DNA from: Desulfovibrio oxyclinae DSM 11498
GTDB lineage: Bacteria; Desulfobacterota; Desulfovibrionia; Desulfovibrionales; Desulfovibrionaceae
Assembly (NCBI RefSeq): GCF_000375485.1
Contig: NZ_AQXE01000002.1
Span: forward strand, 192 to 36,273
Direction: 5' to 3'
Length of the DNA: 36,082 nt
The notes under the pieces were generated by a model. It saw only the letters and a list, made by a program, of their open reading frames with translations, was not told the DNA's origin and ran no database searches. Each line of letters opens with the position of its first letter. The stretch's first letter is position 1. Below are positions 25,202 to 33,023 of this stretch, one piece after another. The position numbers and the translations under genes are program-made.

Positions 25202-26545
25202 TTAGCTTTCCCGCTCCGGTGCGAGTTCGTATTTGTTGATCTTGTAATGGATGGCCCGACGGCTGATGCCGAGCTTTTCCGCGGCCTTTTTCTTGACCCA
25301 GCCGCACTGATCCAGCGCGCGCAGGATCGTGCGGCGCTCGTTTTCTTCCAGAGACAGCGGCTCCGGACCGGAATTCCGGTCGTCGGCGGGCGGCGGAGTG
25401 AGCTGAACGTGCTCCGGGAGCAGGGTTTCGCCGTCGCAGAACACGAGGCCGCCCTCAATGGCGTGCATGAGTTCGCGGATATTGCCCGGCCACGGGTGGA
25501 CGCGGAGCTTCTCAAGGGTCTTGGAGCCGAGGCGGACCGTCGGACGTCCCATGCGCTCGTTGTACATGGCGGTGAATCGTTCGGCCAGTTCGGGGATGTC
25601 TTCGGGGCGCTCGCGAAGCGGCGGAATCTCCAGCGTGACTACCCGCAGGCGAAAGTAGAGGTCTTCGCGAAATTCGCCTTCGTGAACCATTCGCAGCAGG
25701 TCCGCGTTGGTGGCGGCGATGACCCGGCAGTTCACCTTGCGCTCGGTGGTGTCGCCCACGCGGCGGATCGTCCGTTCCTGAAGAAAGCGCAGCAGCCGTG
25801 TCTGCATTTCCGGCGAGATGTTGCCGATCTCGTCCAGAAACAGCGTGCCGCCTTCGGCTTCCTCGATGAGTCCCCGTTTATCCTTGACCGCGTTGGTGAA
25901 GGCGCCGCGGACATGGCCGAAAAGTTCGCTCTCAAGCAGTGAGCTCTGGGTGGAGCCGCAGTCCACGGGTACGAAGGGGCCGTCGGCCCGCTTGCTGCCG
26001 TCGTGGATGAGCCTCGCCGCGCGCTCCTTGCCGGTGCCGGATTCGCCCAGCAGCATCACGCTGACGTCGGCTGCGGCCACCCGCTCCAGACGGGAGACGA
26101 AGTCCTGCATGGCCGGGCTCTGGGTCCCCCAGAAGTCCTCCAGAGGCAGGCGCGACGGTTTCGGACTTTTGGGCGGACGTTGCTCAAGGGCGGATTTGAT
26201 GCGCGAGACCAGTTCCAGCCCGTCGAATGGTTTGGTGAGGTAGTCCGCAGCCCCGTTTTTGAGGGTGTCCACGGCCTCGGGAACGTTGCCGTATGCCGTG
26301 AGGAGAATGACCGGAATATGCGGCCAGCCGTGAGAAACTTCATGCAGCAGGCCCTTGCCGCCCATGCCGGGCATCTTCACGTCGGAGACGATGAGGTCCA
26401 CGGGTTCCTCGGCGATCATCTCAAGGGCCGTTTCGGCACAGTCGGCGGTGAGCACTTCGTATCCGGCGCTCTGAAGTCTGGCTTCGAGCACGGTGAGGAT
26501 GTCGTCATCATCGTCCACGGCGAGTATCAGCGGGGTGTCGTTCAT
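25202..26545 (-). CDS. NtrC-family sigma-54 response regulator with a GAFTNA loop
   Basis: 447 residues: receiver (acidic cluster VDDDDD, phosphoacceptor D55 in IVSDVKMPG, K105 in LTKPFDG), AAA+ domain (Walker A GESGTGKE at 167-174; Walker B LFLDEIG), and C-terminal Fis-type helix-turn-helix (KKKAAEKLGISRRAIHYKI). The sigma-54 contact loop, normally GAFTGA, reads GAFTNA (214-219); I checked the codons (ACC AAC GCG). It is 3 nt downstream of its cognate kinase gene, so the two form one operon, resembling the GlrK/GlrR (QseE/QseF) type. A sigma-54 promoter lies 2 kb away before the TadE genes and is a possible target (inference only). Confidence 0.92.
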   Translation of the reverse strand: MNDTPLILAVDDDDDILTVLEARLQSAGYEVLTADCAETALEMIAEEPVDLIVSDVKMPGMGGKGLLHEVSHGWPHIPVILLTAYGNVPEAVDTLKNGAADYLTKPFDGLELVSRIKSALEQRPPKSPKPSRLPLEDFWGTQSPAMQDFVSRLERVAAADVSVMLLGESGTGKERAARLIHDGSKRADGPFVPVDCGSTQSSLLESELFGHVRGAFTNAVKDKRGLIEEAEGGTLFLDEIGNISPEMQTRLLRFLQERTIRRVGDTTERKVNCRVIAATNADLLRMVHEGEFREDLYFRLRVVTLEIPPLRERPEDIPELAERFTAMYNERMGRPTVRLGSKTLEKLRVHPWPGNIRELMHAIEGGLVFCDGETLLPEHVQLTPPPADDRNSGPEPLSLEENERRTILRALDQCGWVKKKAAEKLGISRRAIHYKINKYELAPERES

Positions 26546-26548
26546 GCG

Positions 26549-27970
26549 TTATTCCTGTTCGTTGATTGCGGGCGGCAGCACGAAGGAGAAGCGGCAGCCT
26601 TCGCCCTCGGGGCAGTGCAGATGCAGGGTGGAGCCGTGCGCCTCGACGATCTTGCGGCAGATGGCAAGGCCGAGGCCCGCACCGTTCTTCTGCTCCCTGA
26701 CGCCCTCGGAGCGGTAGTATTTGTCGAAAACCAGATCCTGCTCCTCTTCCGGGATGCCCGGGCCGTGATCCTGTACCGCGAACTCCGCGCCGCCGTTGGA
26801 GGGGGTCAGGGTCAATACGACGCGGGAACCCGAGGGGGAGAACTTCACGGCGTTGTCGCCGAGGTTGGTCAGCACCTGTCGGATTCGTCCGGCATCGGCG
26901 CGCACCGGATGCCGGGGCGCGGTGACGCTCGTCTCCAGCTCGATGCCTGCCTGACTGGCGGCGGGGAGCAGGCTCTCGGCCACTTCTTCCAGCAGGGCGC
27001 TCCCGTCCGTGGGCTCCGGGGAGATGGTCAGCCTGCCGGACTCCAGCCGGGACACGGTCATGAGCTTTTCCAGCAGGTCGGACAGGTTCCCCGCCTGCTG
27101 CTGGGAAATATCGATGAACTTGGCCTGCCGTTCGTTGATCTCGCCGAAGACGCCTTCGCGGATCATGTTCAGAGATTCCCGGATGGTGGTCAGTGGCGTG
27201 CGGATTTCGTGGCTGAGCATGGAGACGAACTCGGCCCGCATGCGTTCTTCGGCCCTGAGCCTTGCCCCCATGCGGTTGAAGGCGGAGCCAAGCTCGGCCA
27301 GCTCGTCGCGCGTGGCCACGCGAACGGGTGTACGAAGCCCGCCGGTGCGGACCTCCCTGATGCCGCGGCGAATTTCCCTCAGGCTGCGGTTGAGCCGCCA
27401 CGCAAGAAAGAGGCTGCCGCCGGTGCCGAGGATGAAGCAGGCCACGAGGCCCCAGATGCCGGTAAGCATGGCCGTCCTGCCGGAGCGTTCCAGCTCGCGC
27501 AGGCGTCGTTGCATCTCCGAACGGTTGCGTTCAAGCGTGGTGTTGAGCACGCCAAGCCACTTGCGGATGGTCGGATTGGGTTCCAGCGCCTTGTCCGGCG
27601 GGCCTTCCTGATCGATGGTTATCGAAAACTCTTCGGTCAGTGGGGCCCATTCCTCGTTCATTTCCGGGTGCTCGTCGAGGGTGTCTCGCAGAATTTCGCC
27701 AAAGCGGTCGATGTCTTCGACCACGTAGTCCACGGCTTCTTCCGCGCCGAGCAGGGTGAAGCGCCGGATGTTTTCCTGTACGCTTTCAAGCCGCTCGGCC
27801 ATCTGTCTTGCGGCGACGCCGATTTCGTGATTGCGTGCCACGAGGTCTTCGGCCGCGGCGGTGTTTTCCGAAACTCGCAGGATCAGCCAGCCCGAAGTCA
27901 CGAAAAAGATGGTCACCAGAAGCAGGGACCAAAGCAGGAGCTTGTTCGAGATGCTGATTCTTCGAGCCAT
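26549..27970 (-). CDS. Membrane sensor histidine kinase (GlrK/QseE-like layout)
   Basis: 473 residues. Membrane helix 1 (about 12-32), a helical periplasmic region of about 140 residues, membrane helix 2 (about 173-193), HAMP, HisKA with LSHEIRTPLTT, and HATPase with LGDNAVKFSP, DHGPGIP and GAGLGLAICR. It should autophosphorylate and pass phosphate to the sigma-54 regulator encoded 3 nt downstream. A promoter candidate with a 17-nt spacer sits about 37 nt before the ATG. The sensed signal cannot be read from the sequence. Confidence 0.93.
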   Translation of the reverse strand: MARRISISNKLLLWSLLLVTIFFVTSGWLILRVSENTAAAEDLVARNHEIGVAARQMAERLESVQENIRRFTLLGAEEAVDYVVEDIDRFGEILRDTLDEHPEMNEEWAPLTEEFSITIDQEGPPDKALEPNPTIRKWLGVLNTTLERNRSEMQRRLRELERSGRTAMLTGIWGLVACFILGTGGSLFLAWRLNRSLREIRRGIREVRTGGLRTPVRVATRDELAELGSAFNRMGARLRAEERMRAEFVSMLSHEIRTPLTTIRESLNMIREGVFGEINERQAKFIDISQQQAGNLSDLLEKLMTVSRLESGRLTISPEPTDGSALLEEVAESLLPAASQAGIELETSVTAPRHPVRADAGRIRQVLTNLGDNAVKFSPSGSRVVLTLTPSNGGAEFAVQDHGPGIPEEEQDLVFDKYYRSEGVREQKNGAGLGLAICRKIVEAHGSTLHLHCPEGEGCRFSFVLPPAINEQE

Positions 27971-28006
27971 GGGAACCTGTTTGTTTAGGCGTTGGCAGGT
28001 CTTGGA

Positions 28007-28035
28007 TTTATAGCCTTACCGGGGCCGCAATGCAA
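28007..28035 (-). promoter_or_regulatory. Candidate sigma-70-type promoter of the kinase/regulator operon
   Basis: On the minus strand, TTGCAT (28030-28035) and TATAAA (28007-28012) are separated by 17 nt, about 37 nt before the kinase ATG. The -10 matches 5 of 6 consensus bases and the -35 matches 3 of 6. Confidence 0.45.
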
Positions 28036-28036
28036 C

Positions 28037-28068
28037 GGGCCGCCGGGACCCTCCGGTCCCGGCGGCCC
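28037..28068 (-). terminator. Strong 14-bp GC hairpin between acylphosphatase and kinase genes
   Basis: GGGCCGCCGGGACC and GGTCCCGGCGGCCC pair perfectly around a 4-nt loop. It lies 25 nt after the acylphosphatase stop codon and immediately upstream of the next operon's promoter. No T-run follows on either strand, so it is likely a transcript end or insulator rather than a textbook intrinsic terminator. Confidence 0.5.
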
Positions 28069-28093
28069 TGCCCGTTCCTGAAAGTCTCGGGAA

Positions 28094-28366
28094 TCAGCCC
28101 CGCATTTCGAATTGGTCGTATGTCTTGTCGTGGTCGAAGGGGTCGCAGCGGATTTCGTCCACTTCGGGCAGGGGCGCCTTGGTGCGCAGCTGGTGCTCGA
28201 ACTGTTTGAGCTTTTCCGTGTCGCCCTGAACGAGAATCTCGGCCTCGCGATCCTGCACGTTGCGAACCCAGCCGGTCAGTCCGAGGTGCTCGGCTTCCTT
28301 CTGGACCCAGCCCTGGAAGTTTCCACCGTGAACCTTGCCTTTGACGATGCAGCGGTAACTGTTCAT
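28094..28366 (-). CDS. Acylphosphatase-fold protein lacking the catalytic arginine
   Basis: 90 residues from the ATG at 28366, which has GGGAGG eight to nine bases upstream; the frame is open further upstream but those starts lack a ribosome site and give an unlikely leader. The fold pattern is clear: YRCIVKGKVHGGNFQGWVQ, EAEHLGLTGWVRNV, ILVQGDTEKL. Acylphosphatases hydrolyse carboxyl-phosphate bonds using an Arg in GxVQGVxFR and an Asn in GWVxN. Here the Asn is kept, but the Arg position is Gln (NFQGW). It may be inactive, altered or a ligand-binding member. It stands alone, with a strong hairpin downstream and divergent pilus genes upstream. Confidence 0.85.
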   Translation of the reverse strand: MNSYRCIVKGKVHGGNFQGWVQKEAEHLGLTGWVRNVQDREAEILVQGDTEKLKQFEHQLRTKAPLPEVDEIRCDPFDHDKTYDQFEMRG

Positions 28367-28610
28367 TTCGAATGCCTCCCTTGGAATTTTCATTCGACGA
28401 TACATTATCCTGCGCATTTGGAAAAGTGGGGGGAAGTATTTTTGTGGGTCGGAAGTTTGAGGATGGCGTGGAAAAGGTGTGTCCATAAAAAATGGATGCC
28501 GAACCATGTTTCGTGGAAACTCTACGATTCATGGTCCGCTTGGGGCTGTGTGTTTCCGGAACCGTCAGGGAAAGATGCGACATTACGGCGTGTTGGAAGA
28601 GCAGGTGTGT

Positions 28611-28628
28611 TTGGCATGGATGGTGCTA
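28611..28628 (+). promoter_or_regulatory. Sigma-54 (-24/-12) promoter before the TadE/TadG cluster
   Basis: TTGGCATGGATGGTGCTA has the invariant GG (28613-28614) and GC (28625-28626) with exactly 10 bases between them, close to the TTGGCACG-N4-TTGCW consensus. It is about 40 nt before the first ATG. The rest of the 301-nt gap from the acylphosphatase gene (28367-28667) has room for activator sites, but I cannot name any, and I see no coding sequence in it. Confidence 0.6.
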
Positions 28629-28667
28629 ATTGATGGGTGACCAAGAATACCAATCGAGGGCCGATCA

Positions 28668-29069
28668 ATGACTGGCAAGAAGATACATACAAGCAACAAG
28701 TCCGGCATGGCAGCCGTGGAGATGGCATTCATCCTGCCGCTCTTCTTCGTGCTCATGCTCGGCATGTTCGACATCGGCCGCTGGTGCTGGGCTCGCAACG
28801 TGGTCAACGACGCGGCCTCTCAGGGCGCCCGCGCCGCCATGCTGCACGAATACACCGAAGCCGACATCTGGTCGGTGGTGGAAAGTGAAGTGCAGGGCGG
28901 CGGCATCAACTCCTCGCCCGAAGTGGTCGTGAGCGAACGGATTCCCGAAGAGCCCGTGAGCGTGACGGTCAGCGTGCCGTTCGAATTCTATACCCTAGCA
29001 TCCGTTCTTGAAGGACTGGCGGAGAACAGGACGATAACGGCAACAGCGGTGGTGCGTCATGAGCGGTAA
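28668..29069 (+). CDS. TadE-family pilus-assembly pseudopilin
   Basis: 133 residues. A short basic leader is followed by the TadE signature: a Glu-containing hydrophobic helix (SGMAAVEMAFILPLFFVLMLGMFDIGR) near the N-terminus, then WARNVVNDAASQGARAAM. TadE proteins are minor pseudopilins of Flp/Tad type IVb pili, anchored in the inner membrane and processed by TadV-type peptidases. GAGGG lies 8 nt before the ATG. It leads a three-gene set behind a sigma-54 promoter and overlaps the next gene by 11 nt. No pilus ATPase, secretin or peptidase genes are in view, so the rest of the machine must be elsewhere. Confidence 0.87.
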   Translation: MTGKKIHTSNKSGMAAVEMAFILPLFFVLMLGMFDIGRWCWARNVVNDAASQGARAAMLHEYTEADIWSVVESEVQGGGINSSPEVVVSERIPEEPVSVTVSVPFEFYTLASVLEGLAENRTITATAVVRHER

Positions 29070-29454
29070 CAGCAAGAGATACAATACCCGAAAAGGCAAC
29101 AGCACCGTGGAATTCGCGCTTGCGGCAAGTCTTGTGCTGGTTCCGCTGCTGCTGTTCATGGTGGACGCCCACAGAATGTACACGCTGCACACGTCCCTTA
29201 ACCGCGCCGCCCGCGAAGGGGCCGTGCAGGCATCGCGAGGCCATGACGCCCGTCAGGCCGTGGTGGACTCTCTCAGCTCCGCCGGCTTTGACCCGTCCCT
29301 GCTGACCATGGCCGTCCAGACGGCAGCCGCCGGCGATTTCGGCGAAGCGGTAGATGTGAACCTGAGCTACGACGCCTCCGGGCAGGTCGTCCTTCCGTTG
29401 CAGGACATTTTCTCCACGCTGGCTGAGGCTTCGGCTACCGCCAAGATGGAATAG
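29059..29454 (+). CDS. Second TadE-family pilus-assembly pseudopilin
   Basis: 131 residues. The same layout as its neighbour: basic start, then NSTVEFALAASLVLVPLLLFMVDAHRMY with the conserved Glu, then LHTSLNRAAREGAVQASRGHDAR. The C-terminal part is a small periplasmic domain ending EASATAKME. It overlaps the upstream TadE gene by 11 nt, implying translational coupling, and is 13 nt before the TadG gene. Paired TadE/TadF proteins are usual in Tad loci, so this one may play the TadF role. Confidence 0.85.
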   Translation: MSGNSKRYNTRKGNSTVEFALAASLVLVPLLLFMVDAHRMYTLHTSLNRAAREGAVQASRGHDARQAVVDSLSSAGFDPSLLTMAVQTAAAGDFGEAVDVNLSYDASGQVVLPLQDIFSTLAEASATAKME

Positions 29455-29467
29455 AAGGAGGGACGGC

Positions 29468-30631
29468 ATGAATATCATCAGACGATTCGTTCGCGAAGAA
29501 CAGGGCATAACAAGCATTCTCGTGGCGGCGGCCCTCGTGGCCATCGCCGGGGTGGCCGCGCTGGCGGTTGACCTGGCCCACATGCAGTTTCGCAGAAGCG
29601 ACATGCAAAGCGCCTCGGACGCCGGTGCGCTGGCTGGGGCCGATGCACTGCTCTCCTATGGAAACGATCACGCCCGCGTGGCGCAGGCCGCGGTGGAGTT
29701 TGCCCGCAGGAACCTGCGCGCCGACGATGCCCCCGCCTCTGCCGTGACCACCGCTGACGTACGCTTTTTGCGTGACGGCGTGGTGGTGACGGAAGATGCC
29801 AACACCGTCGAGGTGAAGGTGACCCGTAATGCCGCCAGAAGCAACGCCGTATCGCTCTCCTTTGCGCGAGTCTTCGGCGTGGACTGGGCTGACGTGTCCG
29901 TGGCGTCGAGGGCGCAGATTGTTGCTGCCGATTCTTCGCGCTGCGTGAAGCCGTTCAGCGTGCCCGACAAGTATATATGGGACGACGAAGCCGAGCCGGT
30001 GGGCTCCTCCTTCCGATCCAACGGACAGCTGGATACCGAAAGCGCCGCGGAGCTCGCCAGCGTTCAGGTCACGGGATATTCCGAAGAAGATGCCGGAACG
30101 GTGATCCTGCTCAAGCCGGGCGACCCGCATGACGCTATCGTGCCCAGTCAGTACAACCTCATTGACCTCCCGCCCGTGAACAAGGGCACTCCCGTGACGG
30201 GGGCGTCCATGGTCAACGAGAACATCATGGGCTGTACCGGCTCCAACGCGGAGGCTACCGTGGGACCGGAAGACGAGATTCAGCTCGAACCGGGCAACAG
30301 CAAGGGCCCCGTGACCAAGGGCGTGCGCGACCTCATCGCACAGGATCCCTATGCGTACTGGAATGACGCCGCCAACGCCATTGAAGGCAGCTTCGAGCCG
30401 GACCCCATGGACAGCCCCCGCGTGGTGCTGATTCCCTTCTACGATCCGGCCCAGCCGCCAGTCTCGGGACGCAACACCATTTTCGTGACGCAGGTGGCGG
30501 CGGTCTTTGTGGAATCCGTTTCCGGCGACGGCACCGTGACCGCGCGGTTCATCCACGCCACCGCCCATTCTCCGGAAACAGGCGGTTCCGGCGGCCTGCT
30601 GCGCATGACGAGACTGATTCGGGCGCAATAG
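29468..30631 (+). CDS. TadG-like Flp pilus-assembly protein
   Basis: 387 residues. The N-terminus has the Tad hydrophobic helix (GITSILVAAALVAIAGVAALAVDLAHMQ) followed by the TadG-type RRSDMQSASDAGALAGADALL. The remainder is a large extracytoplasmic region with no von Willebrand A motif that I can see, only two Cys (in SSRCVKPF and MGCTGSN), and acidic loops. TadG anchors or stabilises Tad pili. AAGGAGG gives a strong ribosome site. It is the last gene of the cluster, and an intrinsic terminator lies 43 nt beyond the stop. Confidence 0.85.
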   Translation: MNIIRRFVREEQGITSILVAAALVAIAGVAALAVDLAHMQFRRSDMQSASDAGALAGADALLSYGNDHARVAQAAVEFARRNLRADDAPASAVTTADVRFLRDGVVVTEDANTVEVKVTRNAARSNAVSLSFARVFGVDWADVSVASRAQIVAADSSRCVKPFSVPDKYIWDDEAEPVGSSFRSNGQLDTESAAELASVQVTGYSEEDAGTVILLKPGDPHDAIVPSQYNLIDLPPVNKGTPVTGASMVNENIMGCTGSNAEATVGPEDEIQLEPGNSKGPVTKGVRDLIAQDPYAYWNDAANAIEGSFEPDPMDSPRVVLIPFYDPAQPPVSGRNTIFVTQVAAVFVESVSGDGTVTARFIHATAHSPETGGSGGLLRMTRLIRAQ

Positions 30632-30673
30632 CCGCCCGCGGGACTTTACGAAACCATGACTCCACCGTACAAC

Positions 30674-30704
30674 GGGACCGGCTGCTTTGGTCGGTCCCTT
30701 TTTT
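30674..30704 (+). terminator. Intrinsic terminator of the TadE-TadE-TadG operon
   Basis: A perfect 7-bp stem (GGGACCG / CGGTCCC) with an 11-nt loop is followed at once by six T residues. It separates the pilus genes from lgt, whose GTG start is 22 nt further on. Confidence 0.88.
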
Positions 30705-30725
30705 CACGTCAACATCGGGGGATTC

Positions 30726-31508
30726 GTGTTCACACATCCGGGTTTCGATCCCGTTGCCATATCTCTGGGGCCGCTGGCAATTCGCTGGTACGGACTCATG
30801 TACCTGTTGGGCTTTGCCGCGGGCTGGTATCTCGGACGGCGGCGCACGCGGCAGGCGTGGCGGGGCTGGACCGCAGTCCAGCTGGACGATCTGGTGACGT
30901 GGGCCATTCTCGGCGTGGTGCTCGGCGGACGACTCGGCTACGTGCTTTTCTACCAGCCCCAGATCATCTGGACCGACCCGCTGGAGATTTTCGCGGTGTG
31001 GCACGGCGGCATGTCCTTCCACGGCGGCTTGCTCGGCGTGGTGACGGCCTGCTGGATGTTTGCGCGCAAAAACGGCAAGTCCCTGCTGGAAGTGGGAGAC
31101 TTCGTGGCGCCGCTCATCCCGCCGGGGCTGTTCTTCGGCAGACTTGGCAACTTCATCAACGCCGAACTCTGGGGCCGCGTCACCGACGGGCCGTGGGGCG
31201 TGGTGTTTCCACAGGCCGGGCCACAGCCCCGGCATCCCTCCCAGCTCTACGAAGCCGGACTGGAAGGGCTGGCACTGTTCATCATTCTGTGGGTGTATTC
31301 AGTCAAACCTCGTATGCAGGGACGTGTGGGCGGCATGTTCCTTCTGGGCTACGGGACGTTTCGTTTCATCGTGGAATTCGCCAGAGAGCCGGACGCGCAT
31401 CTGGGATACATAGCCTTCGGGTGGCTGACCATGGGGCAGATTCTCTGCCTGCCCATGCTGCTTCTCGGGGCATGGCTCGTGTTCCGTCCCGGCGGCGAAT
31501 CGAGCTGA
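30726..31508 (+). CDS. lgt: Prolipoprotein diacylglyceryl transferase
   Basis: Lgt transfers diacylglycerol from phosphatidylglycerol to the lipobox Cys of preprolipoproteins in the inner membrane, the first step of lipoprotein maturation. 260 residues from the GTG at 30726, preceded by GGGGG; a TTG at 30687 lies inside the upstream terminator and is unlikely. Several membrane helices are visible. Key motifs: [12 protein letters not shown] near the N-terminus, [13 protein letters not shown] (catalytic His region), the Lgt signature [14 protein letters not shown] (essential Arg, Asn and Glu), and HPSQLYEA. The C-terminus [12 protein letters not shown] is also typical. Gene and function are secure. 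Confidence 0.97.
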   Translation: MFTHPGFDPVAISLGPLAIRWYGLMYLLGFAAGWYLGRRRTRQAWRGWTAVQLDDLVTWAILGVVLGGRLGYVLFYQPQIIWTDPLEIFAVWHGGMSFHGGLLGVVTACWMFARKNGKSLLEVGDFVAPLIPPGLFFGRLGNFINAELWGRVTDGPWGVVFPQAGPQPRHPSQLYEAGLEGLALFIILWVYSVKPRMQGRVGGMFLLGYGTFRFIVEFAREPDAHLGYIAFGWLTMGQILCLPMLLLGAWLVFRPGGESS

Positions 31509-31572
31509 TCCACTCCCTTTCCCCATTCTTCAACGATACTTGGCGCGATTGCGCAACGCAAGGAGGCCCCTC

Positions 31573-32166
31573 ATGCGGGTAATCGGTATGGCATTGGTAT
31601 TGATTCTCACCTCGGCCGCGGTAGTTTTTGCCCACGGGCTGGAGGAATTCGGCGTGGAGGCCAAACGGCAGTTTCTATGGGAGCAAAAGGCCATGGAGAC
31701 TTCCTGCAGCCGGGACTCCCGTCTGGTCAACGGCAAGCTGCATCGCCAGATGTTCGGCTGGGATGCCGAGCGCGACGAATACTACATACTGGACGCCTTC
31801 GCCCGTCCCGGTGATGAAAACTGGACCCTGCGCCGCTATTACTTTGATGGGCACGCCTTACGCCGCATGAAGCTTGTGCGCTATCTGCCCAGCCGCATGG
31901 CGCGGGAAGCGGGCCTGCGGGAATGGAGCGGTCTGATCATGAATTTCGAGGACAAGGCCGTCAGGGTGGAGGAACTCTCCATCAGGGCCGAGGGCCGGGA
32001 AGACCGGACCACTCCGGCGGAAACCACCCGCAGGACGAGCCTTGTCCGGCTGGACACTTGCTCCCCCGAGGCGGGCGAACATCTGCTTCGGGCGTTCAAG
32101 GCCGTGAGCGACTGGACGGAGTTTGAAGACATGGCAGTGACCTTCAAGGCCGAGGGCGAGCACTAG
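31573..32166 (+). CDS. Secreted hypothetical protein
   Basis: 197 residues from the ATG at 31573, chosen because AAGGAGG lies six bases upstream; a TTG further upstream has no such site. A clear signal peptide (MRVIGMALVLILTSAAVVFA, cleaved before HG) points to export. The mature part is charged, with WEQKAMETSC, LHRQMFGWDAERDEYYILDAF and an RYYFDG-type segment; I do not recognise the family. There are two Cys in the mature part (TSCSRD and LDTCSPE), which could form a disulphide. It follows lgt by 64 nt and may be co-transcribed. It is not a lipoprotein, as there is no lipobox. Confidence 0.75.
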   Translation: MRVIGMALVLILTSAAVVFAHGLEEFGVEAKRQFLWEQKAMETSCSRDSRLVNGKLHRQMFGWDAERDEYYILDAFARPGDENWTLRRYYFDGHALRRMKLVRYLPSRMAREAGLREWSGLIMNFEDKAVRVEELSIRAEGREDRTTPAETTRRTSLVRLDTCSPEAGEHLLRAFKAVSDWTEFEDMAVTFKAEGEH

Positions 32167-32945
32167 CGCAGCCCCGGAGGATTTTTCAGTACGCCGGGAA
32201 GGGCGATGCGGAACATGGTGTCCCAGTCCTTCCCGGTGACGTACAGCCCTTCATTCCCTTCATCCCATGCGATGCCGTTCGCCACTTCGGCGCCGGCGTT
32301 CAGGCGGTTTCTGAGCGGAGAGAGGTCCAGCCGCGCGGCCACGATGCCGGTGGCGGGGTCGATGACCGCCAGTTCGTCCCGCTTCCAGATGTTGGCGAGC
32401 AGCCAGCCGTTGACCATCTCCAGTTCATTGAGCCGTCGCACTGGATGACCCTCGTCAATAATCATCCGGCTGCCGATGCGTCTGAAATTATGTGGTTCGT
32501 GAAAATGAATCCACGCCGACCCGTCTGACATGATCAATCGTTCTCCGTCGAACGTCAGTCCCCATCCTTCCCTGCGTGAAAACCGCTCCGGCAGCTCAAA
32601 GCGTCCTGACGGTTCGAGCGTGTGCGGATCGAAGGTCCACACCTGTCCGGATTTCCAGGTGAGCATGAACAGCCGTTCCTTTGCCACTGCGATGCCTTCG
32701 GCGAAGAGCTCGTCCGGCATCCGGTAGACGGAGAGTACCTGTCCGCCACTGTCTAGGCGTCGCAGGGTGGACTCCCCGTAATGGCCGGTGCTTTCCAGAA
32801 AACCGCCTTCGAACCGGATGAGTCCCTGCGTGTAAGCGCCTGTGTCGTGAGGCAGACGCTCAAGAACCGTCACCGGCAGTACCGGTGCGGCGAGCACGCT
32901 CACAGGTAGGCACAGGACGATGAGCAGGGCGAGCAGACGGGCCAT
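32163..32945 (-). CDS. Glutaminyl-peptide cyclotransferase (bacterial/plant beta-propeller type)
   Basis: 260 residues with a signal peptide (ending about VSVLA/AP), so periplasmic. It matches the Glu_cyclase_2 family: ERLPHDTGAYTQGL near the start, ESTGHYGESTLRRLD, LFAEGIAVAKERLFMLTW, EGWGLTFDGERLIMSDGS, LNELEMVNGWLLANIW and ANGIAWD near the end. The family converts N-terminal glutamine to pyroglutamate. GGAGG precedes the ATG. The stop codon overlaps that of the convergent hypothetical gene in a CTAG. The start lies just past a strong terminator of the RND gene, with little room for its own promoter. Confidence 0.92.
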   Translation of the reverse strand: MARLLALLIVLCLPVSVLAAPVLPVTVLERLPHDTGAYTQGLIRFEGGFLESTGHYGESTLRRLDSGGQVLSVYRMPDELFAEGIAVAKERLFMLTWKSGQVWTFDPHTLEPSGRFELPERFSRREGWGLTFDGERLIMSDGSAWIHFHEPHNFRRIGSRMIIDEGHPVRRLNELEMVNGWLLANIWKRDELAVIDPATGIVAARLDLSPLRNRLNAGAEVANGIAWDEGNEGLYVTGKDWDTMFRIALPGVLKNPPGLR

Positions 32946-32960
32946 GGGTTCCTCCGAATG

Positions 32961-32991
32961 AAAAAAGGGTGACGCACGAATGCGCCACCCT
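32961..32991 (-). terminator. Intrinsic terminator of the RND efflux gene
   Basis: On the minus strand, an 11-bp stem (AGGGTGGCGCA / TGCGTCACCCT, one G-T wobble) closes on a TTCG tetraloop and is followed by six T residues. It lies 32 nt after the RND stop codon. The form is textbook. Confidence 0.9.
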
Positions 32992-33023
32992 AGGGATACT
33001 GTCAGTATTGCGAAACGGTCAAG

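Noticed and set aside
26003..27988. 661-residue open frame antisense to the kinase/regulator operon
   Set aside because: Shadow frame in GC-rich DNA with no recognisable domain; the opposite strand is unambiguous.
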